From: JAJEFO01 sp965209045
GTDB taxonomy: Bacteria > Pseudomonadota > Alphaproteobacteria > Rhodobacterales > Rhodobacteraceae
DNA: 64,000 bases
NCBI GenBank assembly: GCA_965209045.1
Contig: CBDBPW010000003.1
Location: 62,001 to 126,000 of the forward strand
Direction: 5' to 3'
How positions within the stretch are numbered: the first letter of the stretch is position 1; each line of letters begins with the position of its first letter. The translations under genes and the position numbers were made by a program. Below the pieces are notes generated by a model, which saw only the letters and a list, made by a program, of their open reading frames with translations, was not told where the DNA came from and made no database searches. Below are positions 26,669-35,668 of the stretch, piece by piece.

Positions 26669-27255
26669 GACCCCTTGCTCCGCAAAGACTTTTCGAGCTT
26701 TCCCCGTCTATTGGGGAATCGAAGGCGATTGAACGCCAAATTGCGACTTTATGTTCTGCACCTGCGACTTGCCGCCACTGCATGATAGTTGGCGGAGCCT
26801 TGGTGTCTGGCGCGCTTTGCCGGACTTCGGCTTCCTGTCGGCGCATGACGCATTGCGCAGGTTGGTGCACGGCTTGCTGGTCAATTGCCTTCGTCCGAGC
26901 CTGACGCCCGAGTTCCTGCCGTCATGCGCGAATGAACCCGGGTCAGCGCTTTTGGCAGCGCCGCACGCAGGCGCCATCGGCACCTTGCACGACGATCCGG
27001 GTTCGGTGATTCCGCCCATCCGAGCCCTTGGAAGGACCGGAAGGGCCTTGCGCAGCCTGGCCGCCAGAGAGGCCATCTCGGAAAGCGGTTCGGCCAGCGT
27101 CCTTGCGGTCAGCGAACGCAACGCAGGGCCGGCTGGACGTCGCCGCGACCGAGATGTCCCGAACGCGGCATGAATCCGCACAGCCCGCGCAGCGTCGAGC
27201 CCAACACGAGCAAGTCGTCCAGCGGCTGCGATCTGGACATGGAAGCGCTGAAGGA
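26669..27255. other. 590-base gap, nothing recognised
   Basis: Lies between the EamA transporter stop and the corrinoid-protein start. A minus-strand open frame begins at an ATG overlapping the transporter stop (ATGA) and runs to 26708, but its product is Arg/Ala/Ser-rich without hydrophobic core or domain, so I do not call it. No hairpin, repeat or B12 riboswitch-like element was found upstream of the corrinoid gene. Confidence 0.4.
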
Positions 27256-28095
27256 TCATGTCGCAACCCCCAGGACAGTGACGCCGCAAGCCACGATGCA
27301 AGCCGCGGCAAGCCGGTTGGACATTGGCCCTTCCTTGAGCCAGATCACGCCAATCAGCGCCGCAAAGATCACCGAGGTCTCTCGCAAGGCCGATACCATC
27401 CCCAGAGGCGCAAGAGTCTTGGCATAAAGCACCAGAGCATAGGCCGAGCTGGAGACGACGCCGCCGGCAAACCCCAGCCAGATCGTACGCGCGGGCAGAG
27501 CGCGCAGCCGGTCCATCCTGGTGGAAAAGATGAATCCGGCCAAGAACACTTCAGCCGCGAACAAGAGAGCGATGTACGCCAGCGCGTTGCCTGACACACG
27601 CACGCCAACGCCGTCGGCCAGCGAATAGGCGGCAATGGCCAAGCCAGTGAGCAGAGCCGGGACCACGCCCGCCCGGCCCGTAGTGGTCCCAATCCCCGCG
27701 AATGACAGGATCCCGATACCGAAGGACACGGCCAGGATGCCAATCCAGGCCGTGACCGGCAGGAATTCTCCAATCCAGACCTGCGCACCAAGCGCGACCA
27801 GCACTGGCGCGATGCCGCGCGCAATCGGATAGGCGACCGACAGGTCCCCATTGCGATAGGCAACGTTGAGGCACCAATAGTATCCCCAGTGAATGACCGT
27901 TGAGGCAACGATGTAGGAGTATGAGGCTGTCCGGGGCAGGCCGGCAAATGCCAGGATGACAAGCCCTGGTATCGCGTGCCCCAGTGCGATCAGGCCCAGA
28001 ACCATCAACCGGTCTTCCGCGCTCTTCAGGAGCGCATTCCAGGTCGCGTGCATCAGCGCGGCCGTGAGAACGATGAGAATGACCAGGAAGCTCAT
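27256..28095 (-). CDS. EamA/DMT-family transporter
   Basis: Inner-membrane transporter of 279 aa with ten predicted TM helices in two EamA repeats. The second repeat starts after residue 140 (S-F-G-I-G-I-L-S-F), and typical signatures are W-N-A-L-L-K near residue 20, Y-P-I-A-R-G-I-A-P-V near 90 and S-A-L-R-E-T-S-V-I-F-A-A-L near 235. It lies 58 bases downstream of phnY in the same orientation, so it is probably the last gene of the aminoethylphosphonate operon. A role in moving 2-aminoethylphosphonate, phosphonoacetate or a product is inferred from position only; DMT proteins also export amino acids and sugars. Confidence 0.88.
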   Translation of the reverse strand: MSFLVILIVLTAALMHATWNALLKSAEDRLMVLGLIALGHAIPGLVILAFAGLPRTASYSYIVASTVIHWGYYWCLNVAYRNGDLSVAYPIARGIAPVLVALGAQVWIGEFLPVTAWIGILAVSFGIGILSFAGIGTTTGRAGVVPALLTGLAIAAYSLADGVGVRVSGNALAYIALLFAAEVFLAGFIFSTRMDRLRALPARTIWLGFAGGVVSSSAYALVLYAKTLAPLGMVSALRETSVIFAALIGVIWLKEGPMSNRLAAACIVACGVTVLGVAT

Positions 28096-28153
28096 GGGAA
28101 AGACTCGGGAACCGATGGGTCGCTGTCAAGCGAGCGCGTTGGTAGCAACGGGA

Positions 28154-29611
28154 TCAACGCGGCCAAGGCAGGGAGAATGTCTTGACCGTGGTGAAGAACT
28201 TCATCGCTTCGATGACACCCTCCTTGACGCCATTGCCGCTGTCCTTGATGCCGCCGAAGGGTGACATCTCGATTCGGTAGCCAGGCTGTTCCCATATGTT
28301 GACGGTGCCTACGTTCAGTCCTTCGATGTAGGCGTGCATCCGGTGGAAACTGTTTGTACAGACGCCCGAGGACAGGCCGAAATCGGTGGAGTTCGAGATT
28401 GCCATCACCTCTTCGTCCGTGTCCGGCACGCGCACGATGGGCACGATTGGCCCGAAGGTTTCCTCCATCACCAGTTCCGAGGAATGCGGCACCTTGTCCA
28501 CCACGATGGGCGGCAGCAGCGCGCCCCGCCGCCCTGGGTGGTAAAGGATCTCCGCCCCTTCCCTTTCGGCTTGCAAGACGCGGCCTTCGATGACTTCGGC
28601 AGCTTCCTTGTGGATGACACAGCCAAGTTCGGTTTCCGGGTCTTGCGGATCGCCGAACCTGATCTTCCTGGCCTTCTCCAGCACCAGCGGCACGAACTGG
28701 TCCGCCACGCTTTCCTGCACGAGGATTCGCTTCACAGCCGTGCAGCGCTGGCCCGAGTTGCCGGTGGCGCCAGCAACGGCGATGGTCGCGGCCCTGTCGA
28801 GATCCGCCTCGTTCAGGTCATTGCAGACTATCAGCGGGTCGTTGCCGCCCAGTTCAAGCGCGCAACGCTTGTACGCGGCCTTCTCGGCAATCATCTTGCC
28901 GACCGGCACGCCGCCGGTGAACGTGATGATGTCGATATGCTCGTTGGTGACCATCTCGTCGCCGATATCCTGCGGCCAGCCGGTCACGATCTGGAACATC
29001 TCGTGCGGAAGGCCGGCATCGTGAAGAATGTCGGCAAGCGTGATCGCCGTGAGCGGCGTCAGTTCGGTTGGCTTGCAGACCATGCAGTTGTTCGTCGCGA
29101 TGGATGGCGCAATCTTGTGGCTGACCATGTTCAAGGGGTGGTTGAACGGCGTGATCGCGCTGATGGCGCGAACCGGCTCGCGCTTGGTGAAAATCTTGCG
29201 ATCCTTGCCATTGTGGGTCAGGTCGCAGGAGAAGATCTCGCCATCGTCTTTCAGCGCTTCGGCGGCGGCAAACTGGAACACGTCCTGCGCGCGCCTGGTC
29301 TCGTAGATCGCGTGTTGGTGACAGATGCCCAGTTCCAGCGTCAGCCATTTTGCCAGATGCTCGCGTCTCTCTCCGATGATCTCGCCAGCACGTTTCAGGA
29401 TCTCGCAGCGTTCGTAACGCGTGAGTCTCGATTCGTAATTCGCCGCGATTTCAAAGGCTTTTGCCGCATGGCTGGCGTTCCCGGCGGGCACATATCCCAC
29501 AACCTCGTCCGTGTACGGGTACATCACCGGCACGGTGCCATCGGCAAAGACCGCCTCTCCGCCGATGCGCATGCCTTCGTTGCGGATATCCAGATTCGTC
29601 ATCTCGTTCAT
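28154..29611 (-). CDS. phnY: Phosphonoacetaldehyde dehydrogenase
   Basis: NAD-dependent aldehyde dehydrogenase of 485 aa, predicted to oxidise phosphonoacetaldehyde to phosphonoacetate. The fold is clear: P-F-N-H-P-L-N near residue 155, the general-base Glu in L-E-L-G-G-N-D-P near 255, and the nucleophilic Cys in G-Q-R-C-T-A-V-K-R near 290. The substrate is assigned by the operon: phnW makes phosphonoacetaldehyde and phnA hydrolyses phosphonoacetate. Its ATG overlaps the phnA stop by 4 bases. The W-A-Y set replaces the PhnX phosphonatase route and releases acetate plus phosphate. Confidence 0.9.
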   Translation of the reverse strand: MNEMTNLDIRNEGMRIGGEAVFADGTVPVMYPYTDEVVGYVPAGNASHAAKAFEIAANYESRLTRYERCEILKRAGEIIGERREHLAKWLTLELGICHQHAIYETRRAQDVFQFAAAEALKDDGEIFSCDLTHNGKDRKIFTKREPVRAISAITPFNHPLNMVSHKIAPSIATNNCMVCKPTELTPLTAITLADILHDAGLPHEMFQIVTGWPQDIGDEMVTNEHIDIITFTGGVPVGKMIAEKAAYKRCALELGGNDPLIVCNDLNEADLDRAATIAVAGATGNSGQRCTAVKRILVQESVADQFVPLVLEKARKIRFGDPQDPETELGCVIHKEAAEVIEGRVLQAEREGAEILYHPGRRGALLPPIVVDKVPHSSELVMEETFGPIVPIVRVPDTDEEVMAISNSTDFGLSSGVCTNSFHRMHAYIEGLNVGTVNIWEQPGYRIEMSPFGGIKDSGNGVKEGVIEAMKFFTTVKTFSLPWPR

Positions 29612-30870
29612 GCGGGGACCTCTTCAAGTGCCGCGGCGGCGGTTGCGTAATGGAACGCGTCGAAGTTGCGCAAGGTGGGCGCGTTGGGCACGTCGATCAG
29701 GCGGTTGACGATGAAGGGCACTTCCTGCTCGGTCAGTCCGCCGTGACTGCGCAGGGGCTCGCCCAGAGCGGCCAGGTCGTGGCGGTCCTCGGAAGTGCCG
29801 ATGGTCATGTTCTCGGTGCAGACCATGGTCAGGTCGCCAATACGGTCGGCGGGCAGTTCGTAACTTGCCACCGCCTCTTCGCGGGTCAGCACTTCGAGCA
29901 TCTCGGGCAGGGCTGCAACCCTGGCCTTGATCTCGGCCCGGTCGGCTTCCCCAGGGAGATATGCGGTCGCAAACGAGCCAAGGGCGCCATGGTGAACGAC
30001 ATATGGGTCGGTGATCGGCAGGATCACGCGGGCCGCCGACGTGCCCAGCCAATCGTCGAACACGTCCTGCATGTAGATGACGGACGGTTCCCTTGTCGTG
30101 GCGTCATGCTTGGGCTTCATGCCGTGATCTGCAGTCGTCACGATGGCCGCGCCAAGCGCGTCCAGCTCGCCCAGGTAGCGGTCGAACATGGCGCAAAAGT
30201 CCATTGCGCCTTGCTCGTTTGGCGCAAACTTGTGCTGCACATAGTCTGTTGTCGAAAGGTACATCACGTCAGGCTTCATTTCTTTCAGGAGCTTCACGCC
30301 GGCAGCGAAGACGAATTCGGACAGATCAGCCGAGTAGACCTCCGGCACCGGCATGCCCAGCCATGCGCTCGCATTGTCGATCCCGTGTTCGGCCTTGGTG
30401 GTGTCGCCAGACCGTTCAGCCGAAAAGGCCACTGCGCGATCATCATGGAAGCTCAGACCTGCGCCGAGCAGGGCGCGCAGCTTGTCCTTGGCGGTGACCA
30501 TCGCAACGCGAGCGCCAGCCTCGTGGAACTTCGAAAAGATGGTGGGGGCCCGAAGGAAGCGGACGTCGTTCATCATCACTTCTTCGCCGGTATCCGGGTC
30601 GAACAGGAAGTTGCCGCAGATGCCATGCACCGAAGGCGGCCGGCCCGTGGCAATCGAGAGGTTGTTCGGGTTGGTGAAGGACGGGATCACCGCATGCGCC
30701 AGCCGGTCGGTCCCGGTTTCGCGAATGCGCTTGAGGTTCGGCATCAGCCCTTCTGCAGTGGCGACCTCCAGGTATTCCGGTTCGCACCCATCCAGGCAGA
30801 TGGCGATGGCACAGGTTCTTGGCGCTGAATATGTGCGGCCGTTTGCCACGAGGGGAGCATTGATCGGCAT
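29608..30870 (-). CDS. phnA: Phosphonoacetate hydrolase
   Basis: Alkaline-phosphatase-superfamily C-P hydrolase of 420 aa that splits phosphonoacetate into acetate and phosphate. Metal and catalytic residues are visible: Asp in C-L-D-G-C-E-P near residue 30, the nucleophile Thr in P-S-F-T-N-P-N-N-L-S-I near 64, the A-D-H-G-M-K-P-K-H pair near 250 and a late H-G-G-L. Start at the ATG 30870, 8 bases after the phnW stop; upstream in-frame sequence overlaps phnW. Cytoplasmic, no signal peptide. Central gene of the phnW-phnA-phnY operon. Confidence 0.92.
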   Translation of the reverse strand: MPINAPLVANGRTYSAPRTCAIAICLDGCEPEYLEVATAEGLMPNLKRIRETGTDRLAHAVIPSFTNPNNLSIATGRPPSVHGICGNFLFDPDTGEEVMMNDVRFLRAPTIFSKFHEAGARVAMVTAKDKLRALLGAGLSFHDDRAVAFSAERSGDTTKAEHGIDNASAWLGMPVPEVYSADLSEFVFAAGVKLLKEMKPDVMYLSTTDYVQHKFAPNEQGAMDFCAMFDRYLGELDALGAAIVTTADHGMKPKHDATTREPSVIYMQDVFDDWLGTSAARVILPITDPYVVHHGALGSFATAYLPGEADRAEIKARVAALPEMLEVLTREEAVASYELPADRIGDLTMVCTENMTIGTSEDRHDLAALGEPLRSHGGLTEQEVPFIVNRLIDVPNAPTLRNFDAFHYATAAAALEEVPA

Positions 30871-30878
30871 GTTGTTCC

Positions 30879-32075
30879 TCAGGCGGCGAGTTTTTTTCGT
30901 TCTTCCAGTGCGGCGGCCGGCGGAGCCGCCGAGGCGACGCCCATGAGTTCGAGCGCCTCTTTCGCAGCGGCGACAACGGCCCGCATGACGGGTTCGTCCA
31001 TCTGCCCGATACACCCGACGCGGAACGATTCCACAACCGTCAACTGTCCGGGATAGATTATGAAGCCCTTGTCCTTCATCAGGTCGTAGAACCGATCGAA
31101 GCTGAAGGCCGGATCGGCGGGGCAGAAGAACGTGGTGATGATCGGGCTGTGCCAGCGGTCGGACAGGAGGGTTTCAAAGCCCAGGCTGCGCATGCCTTCC
31201 ACCATGACTTCGCGGTTGCGCATGTAGCGGGCGCCACGTCCGGCAACGCCACCTTCTGCCTCGTGCTGTTTCAGCGCTTCGACAAAGGCCGCGACAACGT
31301 GGGTTGGCGGCGTAAACCGCCACTGGCCGGTCTTCTCCATCGCGGCCCATTGGGCATGCACATCCAATGACAGCGAGTGCGAGTTGCCCTTGGCCGCTTC
31401 GATCTCGTCCTTGCGCGCAATGACAAAGCCGAAGCCGGGCACGCCCTCTATGCACTTGTTGGCAGAAGAGGCAAATGCTGCGCATCCCAGCTCTTCCGGG
31501 TGCAGGGGGAGGGCGCCAAACGCGGACATGCTGTCGATCAGCAGCTTGCGGCCCCCGGCACGCGTGGCCTCGGCGATCTCTTCGATCGGGTTCAGAATGC
31601 CGGAAGAGGTTTCGCAGTGAATGGCGAACACATGCGTGATGTCTGGATCGGTTGTCAGAATGGCAGCGACTTCTTCGCCACGCGGCGGCAGATAGTCACC
31701 TTTGTCGAGCAACACCTTCTTGCGTCCAAGATAGTCCATCGTCGCCGAAGCTCGCTGGCCATAGGCGCCATTGGCCAGCACAAGGACCTTGCCGTCCCGC
31801 GGCACAAAGGAACCCAGCATTGCCTCGACGCAATAGCTGCCGGAGCCCTGAATCGGGACGCAATCATAGGCGTCAGACCCGCGCCCGATCAGGCCCAGCA
31901 GCCGAGATCTCAGATCGCGCGTCATGGCACGGAAGCCATGATCCCTGCTGCCCCAGTCCTTCAGCATCGCCTCTTTGGTGGCAAAGGAAGTGGTCAGTGG
32001 CCCCGGGGTGAGCAGATACCGCTCTCCCAGCCGTGGCGGTTCCAGTTGCGGCGCCGTCATGTCATCACCCGTCAT
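30879..32075 (-). CDS. phnW: 2-Aminoethylphosphonate:pyruvate transaminase
   Basis: PLP-dependent class V aminotransferase of 398 aa. It moves the amino group of 2-aminoethylphosphonate to pyruvate, giving phosphonoacetaldehyde and alanine. The PLP lysine sits in S-A-N-K-C-I-E-G-V-P-G-F-G-F. The N-terminal L-L-T-P-G-P-L-T-T-S and D-W-G-S-R-D-H-G-F are characteristic of PhnW rather than of serine-glyoxylate aminotransferases. I chose the ATG at 32075 because GGAAA lies just upstream; an ATG at 32060 also fits. First gene of the operon, divergent from a LysR gene. Confidence 0.93.
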   Translation of the reverse strand: MTGDDMTAPQLEPPRLGERYLLTPGPLTTSFATKEAMLKDWGSRDHGFRAMTRDLRSRLLGLIGRGSDAYDCVPIQGSGSYCVEAMLGSFVPRDGKVLVLANGAYGQRASATMDYLGRKKVLLDKGDYLPPRGEEVAAILTTDPDITHVFAIHCETSSGILNPIEEIAEATRAGGRKLLIDSMSAFGALPLHPEELGCAAFASSANKCIEGVPGFGFVIARKDEIEAAKGNSHSLSLDVHAQWAAMEKTGQWRFTPPTHVVAAFVEALKQHEAEGGVAGRGARYMRNREVMVEGMRSLGFETLLSDRWHSPIITTFFCPADPAFSFDRFYDLMKDKGFIIYPGQLTVVESFRVGCIGQMDEPVMRAVVAAAKEALELMGVASAAPPAAALEERKKLAA

Positions 32076-32166
32076 TGTTTCCGGTTCCGTTATGGTGAAA
32101 GTGCTTGCATAAATAAAATCGTTAAATATTATTATTGAATAATTTTCATCGATACATGAGCGATGC
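32076..32166. promoter_or_regulatory. AT-rich divergent promoter region, phnW / LysR
   Basis: This 91-base gap is strikingly AT-rich against its GC-rich surroundings. It contains the perfect inverted repeat ATTATT-G-AATAAT at 32131-32143, a plausible LysR operator, and must hold both divergent promoters. No single -35/-10 pair could be fixed. Confidence 0.55.
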
Positions 32167-33042
32167 ATGACCCATGCTCAGATCCGTGCGTTTCACCATG
32201 TGGCCTTGCTGGGAGGGTTCTCTCTTGCCGCCGAGGCTCTTGGCCTGACACAACCCGCAATCTCGGATCAGGTGCGAAAGCTGGAAAGGGACAATGACGT
32301 ATTGCTGTTTTCCCGCATCCGGAAAAAGGTTGTCCTGACACCGGACGGTGAAGAGCTCTTCGCGAAGACCCGCGCATATTTTGCGCTGGAAGGCGAGATC
32401 AAGGGCCTGTTGTCGGAAACTGCGAACCGGATTGAGGAAGAGCTTCGCATCATGGCTGACTCTGCCAGCCATGTCAGCAGTGTCATTCAGGGATTTCGGA
32501 AGACCCACCCTGGCGTTCGGATTGTCATCGCCTCTGGAAATACCGAAGAGATCATCCGAAGGTTGCGATCCTTTGATGCTGACATCGGTGTTGTCGGCAG
32601 CGGGGAATCCTACGATGACCTTGAGGCGCTGTCCCTGTCAAAGAGCAAGTTGGTCGGGTTCGCGCGCAGGGACTTTCTCCCGGCTGGCAAGCGGAGCATC
32701 TCGCTAGCCGAGCTTGCCCGTCTGCCGCTCGTTTTGCGCGAACCTGGCTCAAAGACGCGGCAACAGCTGGAAGAGCTTGGCAAGGAGCGAGGCGTGACGC
32801 TCGATCCTGCGGTCGTTGCGGAAGGACGCGAGGCAGTTCGCGAAATCGTCGCCGCCAACGACGGTGTCGGTATCGTGTCCCGTGCGGAACTGGGCGAAGA
32901 TCAGCGCATTCAGGCTTTCGAACTTGAAGACATTGACCTGGAAATGCGGGAAACGGTGGTGCATTTGCGCCAGCGCCGAGACGTCAGGGTCATTCGCGAA
33001 TTCATGCGAATGTGCCAATCCAGTGGCAGTGCGAACTTGTAG
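32167..33042 (+). CDS. LysR-family regulator beside the phnWAY operon
   Basis: Regulator of 291 aa. The winged helix-turn-helix occupies residues 1-62 (L-G-G-F-S-L-A-A-E-A-L-G-L-T-Q-P-A-I-S) and the effector-binding domain begins near residue 90 (R-I-M-A-D-S-A-S-H-V). It is divergent from phnW and probably activates the phosphonate operon in response to 2-aminoethylphosphonate or phosphonoacetaldehyde, as LysR genes beside phn operons do elsewhere (inference). The ATG at 32167 is the only sensible start. Confidence 0.88.
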   Translation: MTHAQIRAFHHVALLGGFSLAAEALGLTQPAISDQVRKLERDNDVLLFSRIRKKVVLTPDGEELFAKTRAYFALEGEIKGLLSETANRIEEELRIMADSASHVSSVIQGFRKTHPGVRIVIASGNTEEIIRRLRSFDADIGVVGSGESYDDLEALSLSKSKLVGFARRDFLPAGKRSISLAELARLPLVLREPGSKTRQQLEELGKERGVTLDPAVVAEGREAVREIVAANDGVGIVSRAELGEDQRIQAFELEDIDLEMRETVVHLRQRRDVRVIREFMRMCQSSGSANL

Positions 33043-33169
33043 GGCCCTTCAGGCGAAATCCAGGCTTGGCAACCCCGACGCAATCCGGAGGACTCTGGTC
33101 ACAAGACGCAAGAGGAGAATCCGTCTGCGCCAGAATCGGGAGAACACCCTTGTTCAATTCGAACCCCGC

Positions 33170-33440
33170 CACATTGGCGGCACCGGACTCGTGGCGCTTC
33201 CGTGAAGTGTTCCTGGCGGGAACGACGATCACGTTCGCCGCCTTGCAGTCCAGCATCCCCTTGAGCGCCGTCCAGCCCGCGTTCAGGATGACGCGGTTGG
33301 TGCCGGCTTTCCGCGCCACCATCGTGCCGGGCGCCTCGGCGGTGCCCTTCGCGGGGCTCGTCATCCCCTTCACGTTCAGCCCCTCGCCCGCGACTGTTCC
33401 CGCCTTTGCCGCCAGCCTGCGGCTCATATGGTGATGCCAT
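33170..33440 (-). pseudogene. tnpB (IS200/IS605 OrfB-like) fragment
   Basis: About 90 codons on the minus strand align with the complete TnpB at 41108-42343, from W-H-H-H-[VM]-S through V-x-x-E-x-L-N-V-K-x-M-T and N-T-G-W-T-A-L-K to A-R-N-T-S-R. The first zinc-ribbon Cys-x-x-Cys has become R-H-E-S and homology stops soon after. The N-terminal two thirds and the C terminus are absent, so it is a dead fragment. It lies between the phn LysR gene and the radical SAM gene. The neighbouring bases to 33492 hold nothing else I recognise. Confidence 0.8.
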
Positions 33441-33492
33441 CGGAACAACCATCCCCATTGAAAATGTTCGCTTTACGTTCTATGTTGGCGAC

Positions 33493-34575
33493 ATGTCGCG
33501 AATTGATCGATTGGCAGGCTTCCGGACGGTTGGCCGCGCCGCTAGGACGAACCCGCCAAGCCGGTTCGAATCGAAGGTGAACGAGGCCTTTTGCGACGGC
33601 TGGCCGATCGAGGACGACCTGCCGCCACTGCGCACGGAAGTGTCGGTCGAGAGACCGCGGCGCGTGATCACGCGCAACAGCTCGCCGGACATTGGTTTCG
33701 ATCAGTCGATCAATCCCTACAGGGGATGCGAGCATGGCTGCATTTACTGCTTCGCACGTCCAACTCACGCCTTTCTCGGGATGTCGCCAGGACTCGATTT
33801 CGAATCGCGGCTTGTCGCGCGACCGGATGCACCAGAGATCCTGGAGCAGGAGCTTCGGGCCAAGTCCTACCGCCCGGAAGTCATTGCAATGGGCACGAAC
33901 ACCGACCCGTACCAGCCGATCGAGCGCGAGTATCGGATCGTGCGCCAGATTCTGGAGACGCTGTTTGAATATCGGCACCCGGTGGCCGTGGTGACCAAGG
34001 GCACGCTGATTGAACGGGACGTGGACATCTTGGGCGAAATGGGCCGCCTCGGCTTGGCGCGGGTCGGAGTCAGCGTGACCACCCTGGATGCGCAACTGTC
34101 TCGCAAGATGGAGCCGAGGGCACCTTCGCCGAAGCGGAGGCTCGTGACGATTCGACGCCTCGCGGAGGCAGGGTGTCCCGTGCGGGTCATGGTGGCGCCC
34201 GTGGTGCCGGCGCTCACCGACCACGAGCTGGAGGCAATCCTTGCACAGGCTGCCGAAGCGGGTGCAGTTGCCGCAAGCTGGATCATGCTTCGCCTGCCCC
34301 TCGAGGTTTCGCCGCTGTTCCAGGAATGGCTGGCCGAGCACTTTCCAGACAGGGCGCAAAGGGTCATGGGTCGCGTGCGAGAATTGCACAATGGCCGGGT
34401 GTACGACCCTGAATGGGGCAGGCGAATGACAGGCCAGGGCGTCTTCGCTGACATGATCGCGAACCGTTTCTCGATTTCGGCGAGACGGCTGGGTCTTGAG
34501 ACGAAACTGCCTCCCTTGCGCACCGACCTCTTCAAGCGGCCTGTGAGGGTCGGGGACCAGCTTTCCCTTCTCTGA
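33493..34575 (+). CDS. Radical SAM protein, PA0069/Rv2578c-like family
   Basis: Radical SAM protein of 360 aa. The [4Fe-4S] motif is C-E-H-G-C-I-Y-C (C-x3-C-x2-C) near residue 80, preceded by N-P-Y-R-G and followed by F-A-R-P-T-H-A-F-L-G. This is the spore-photoproduct-lyase-like SPL domain, but the length and the N-P-Y-R-G-C-E-H-G-C context fit the uncharacterised PA0069 family. Later segments T-N-T-D-P-Y-Q-P-I-E and V-T-K-G-T-L-I-E-R-D fit as well. Start at the ATG 33493 (M-S-R-I-D-R). It lies about 110 bases before murB, where alphaproteobacteria usually have murC. Substrate unknown. Confidence 0.88.
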   Translation: MSRIDRLAGFRTVGRAARTNPPSRFESKVNEAFCDGWPIEDDLPPLRTEVSVERPRRVITRNSSPDIGFDQSINPYRGCEHGCIYCFARPTHAFLGMSPGLDFESRLVARPDAPEILEQELRAKSYRPEVIAMGTNTDPYQPIEREYRIVRQILETLFEYRHPVAVVTKGTLIERDVDILGEMGRLGLARVGVSVTTLDAQLSRKMEPRAPSPKRRLVTIRRLAEAGCPVRVMVAPVVPALTDHELEAILAQAAEAGAVAASWIMLRLPLEVSPLFQEWLAEHFPDRAQRVMGRVRELHNGRVYDPEWGRRMTGQGVFADMIANRFSISARRLGLETKLPPLRTDLFKRPVRVGDQLSLL

Positions 34576-34684
34576 TCAATCTTCGTCGCGCCCGGCACTT
34601 TGCATCGGCGAGCGGGACTCGCCGTCGCGGAGGGCTTTCGGATTGTGCTGGTCTTGAATCCGGCGTGGTGCTAGCCCCGGCGCA

Positions 34685-35620
34685 ATGGGTGACGTGGACA
34701 AGATAGGTGTTCGCGGGCGGCTTGTGCCGGGCTACGATCTTTCCGGCTTGACGTGGCTGCGCGTCGGCGGACCCGCGGACTGGCTGTTTCTGCCCCAGGA
34801 CATCGATGACCTGTGCGCCTTCCTTGCAGCCTTGCCGGATCACGTAGCGGTCTTTCCGATGGGTGTCGGGTCGAATCTCATCGTGCGTGACGGCGGGCTG
34901 CGCGCCGTAGTGATCCGCTTGGGCCGGAATTTCTCCGACATTTCTGTCAGTGGCGACGTCGTCACTGCGGGCGCCGGTGCCATGGACATCCAGGTTGCCA
35001 GGAAAGCGGCTGAATCAGGGCTTGATCTCGTGTTCCTGTGCACCATCCCGGGTGCCATCGGCGGTGCGGTCAGAATGAATGCCGGATGCTACGGCTCGTA
35101 CATTTCGGACCATTTCGTGTCGGCCGAAGTGGTGCTGCGCGACGGGAGCCGGGCGAATTTCGGTCCGGACGGCATGAACTTCGGATATCGGCGGAGCGCA
35201 CTGCCGGAAGGCGCCGTCATTGCTTCGGCAAGATTCCGTGCAAGTCATGATGAACCCGCGGCATTGGAAGCGAAGATGAAGTCGCAGATCGCCAAGCGAG
35301 AGGAAACGCAGCCGACAAAGGCGCTGACGGCGGGCTCCACGTTCCGCAATCCGGCCGGTTACAGCTCGACGGGCAAGGAGGATGACATGCACGAACTGAA
35401 GGCGTGGAAGGTCATCGAGAATGCCGGCTTGCGCGGCGCGCGTCACGGACAGGCACAGATGTCTGCGATGCACCCGAACTTTCTCGTCAACCTGGGCGGT
35501 GCTACCGCAGCCGATTTGGAGGCGCTCGGCGAAGAGGTGCGCAGAAAGGTCTTCCAAGACTCCGGAATTGCATTAGAATGGGAGATTGCGAGGGTCGGGG
35601 AACCGGCCCCGACGGCATGA
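34685..35620 (+). CDS. murB: UDP-N-acetylenolpyruvoylglucosamine reductase
   Basis: Cytoplasmic flavoenzyme of 311 aa that reduces UDP-GlcNAc-enolpyruvate to UDP-MurNAc. FAD contacts are visible in T-W-L-R-V-G-G-P-A-D-W near residue 25 and G-V-G-S-N-L-I-V-R-D-G-G near 62. The I-P-G-A-I-G-G-A-V-R-M-N-A-G segment, the proton-donor Ser in G-S-T-F-R-N-P and the late Glu in A-L-E-W-E are present. It opens a peptidoglycan/division cluster (murB-ddl-ftsQ-ftsA-ftsZ). The usual upstream murC and murG are missing from this window. Confidence 0.95.
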   Translation: MGDVDKIGVRGRLVPGYDLSGLTWLRVGGPADWLFLPQDIDDLCAFLAALPDHVAVFPMGVGSNLIVRDGGLRAVVIRLGRNFSDISVSGDVVTAGAGAMDIQVARKAAESGLDLVFLCTIPGAIGGAVRMNAGCYGSYISDHFVSAEVVLRDGSRANFGPDGMNFGYRRSALPEGAVIASARFRASHDEPAALEAKMKSQIAKREETQPTKALTAGSTFRNPAGYSSTGKEDDMHELKAWKVIENAGLRGARHGQAQMSAMHPNFLVNLGGATAADLEALGEEVRRKVFQDSGIALEWEIARVGEPAPTA

Positions 35621-35668
35621 GGCAGGCAAACGAGGGCGGATAACGCCCTGACAGCAGGCGGGGAAGGA

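Noticed and set aside
26708..27301. Minus-strand frame coupled (ATGA) to the EamA transporter stop
   Set aside because: Overlap looks like an operon junction, but the product is Arg/Ala/Ser-rich without secondary-structure-like patterning or domain.
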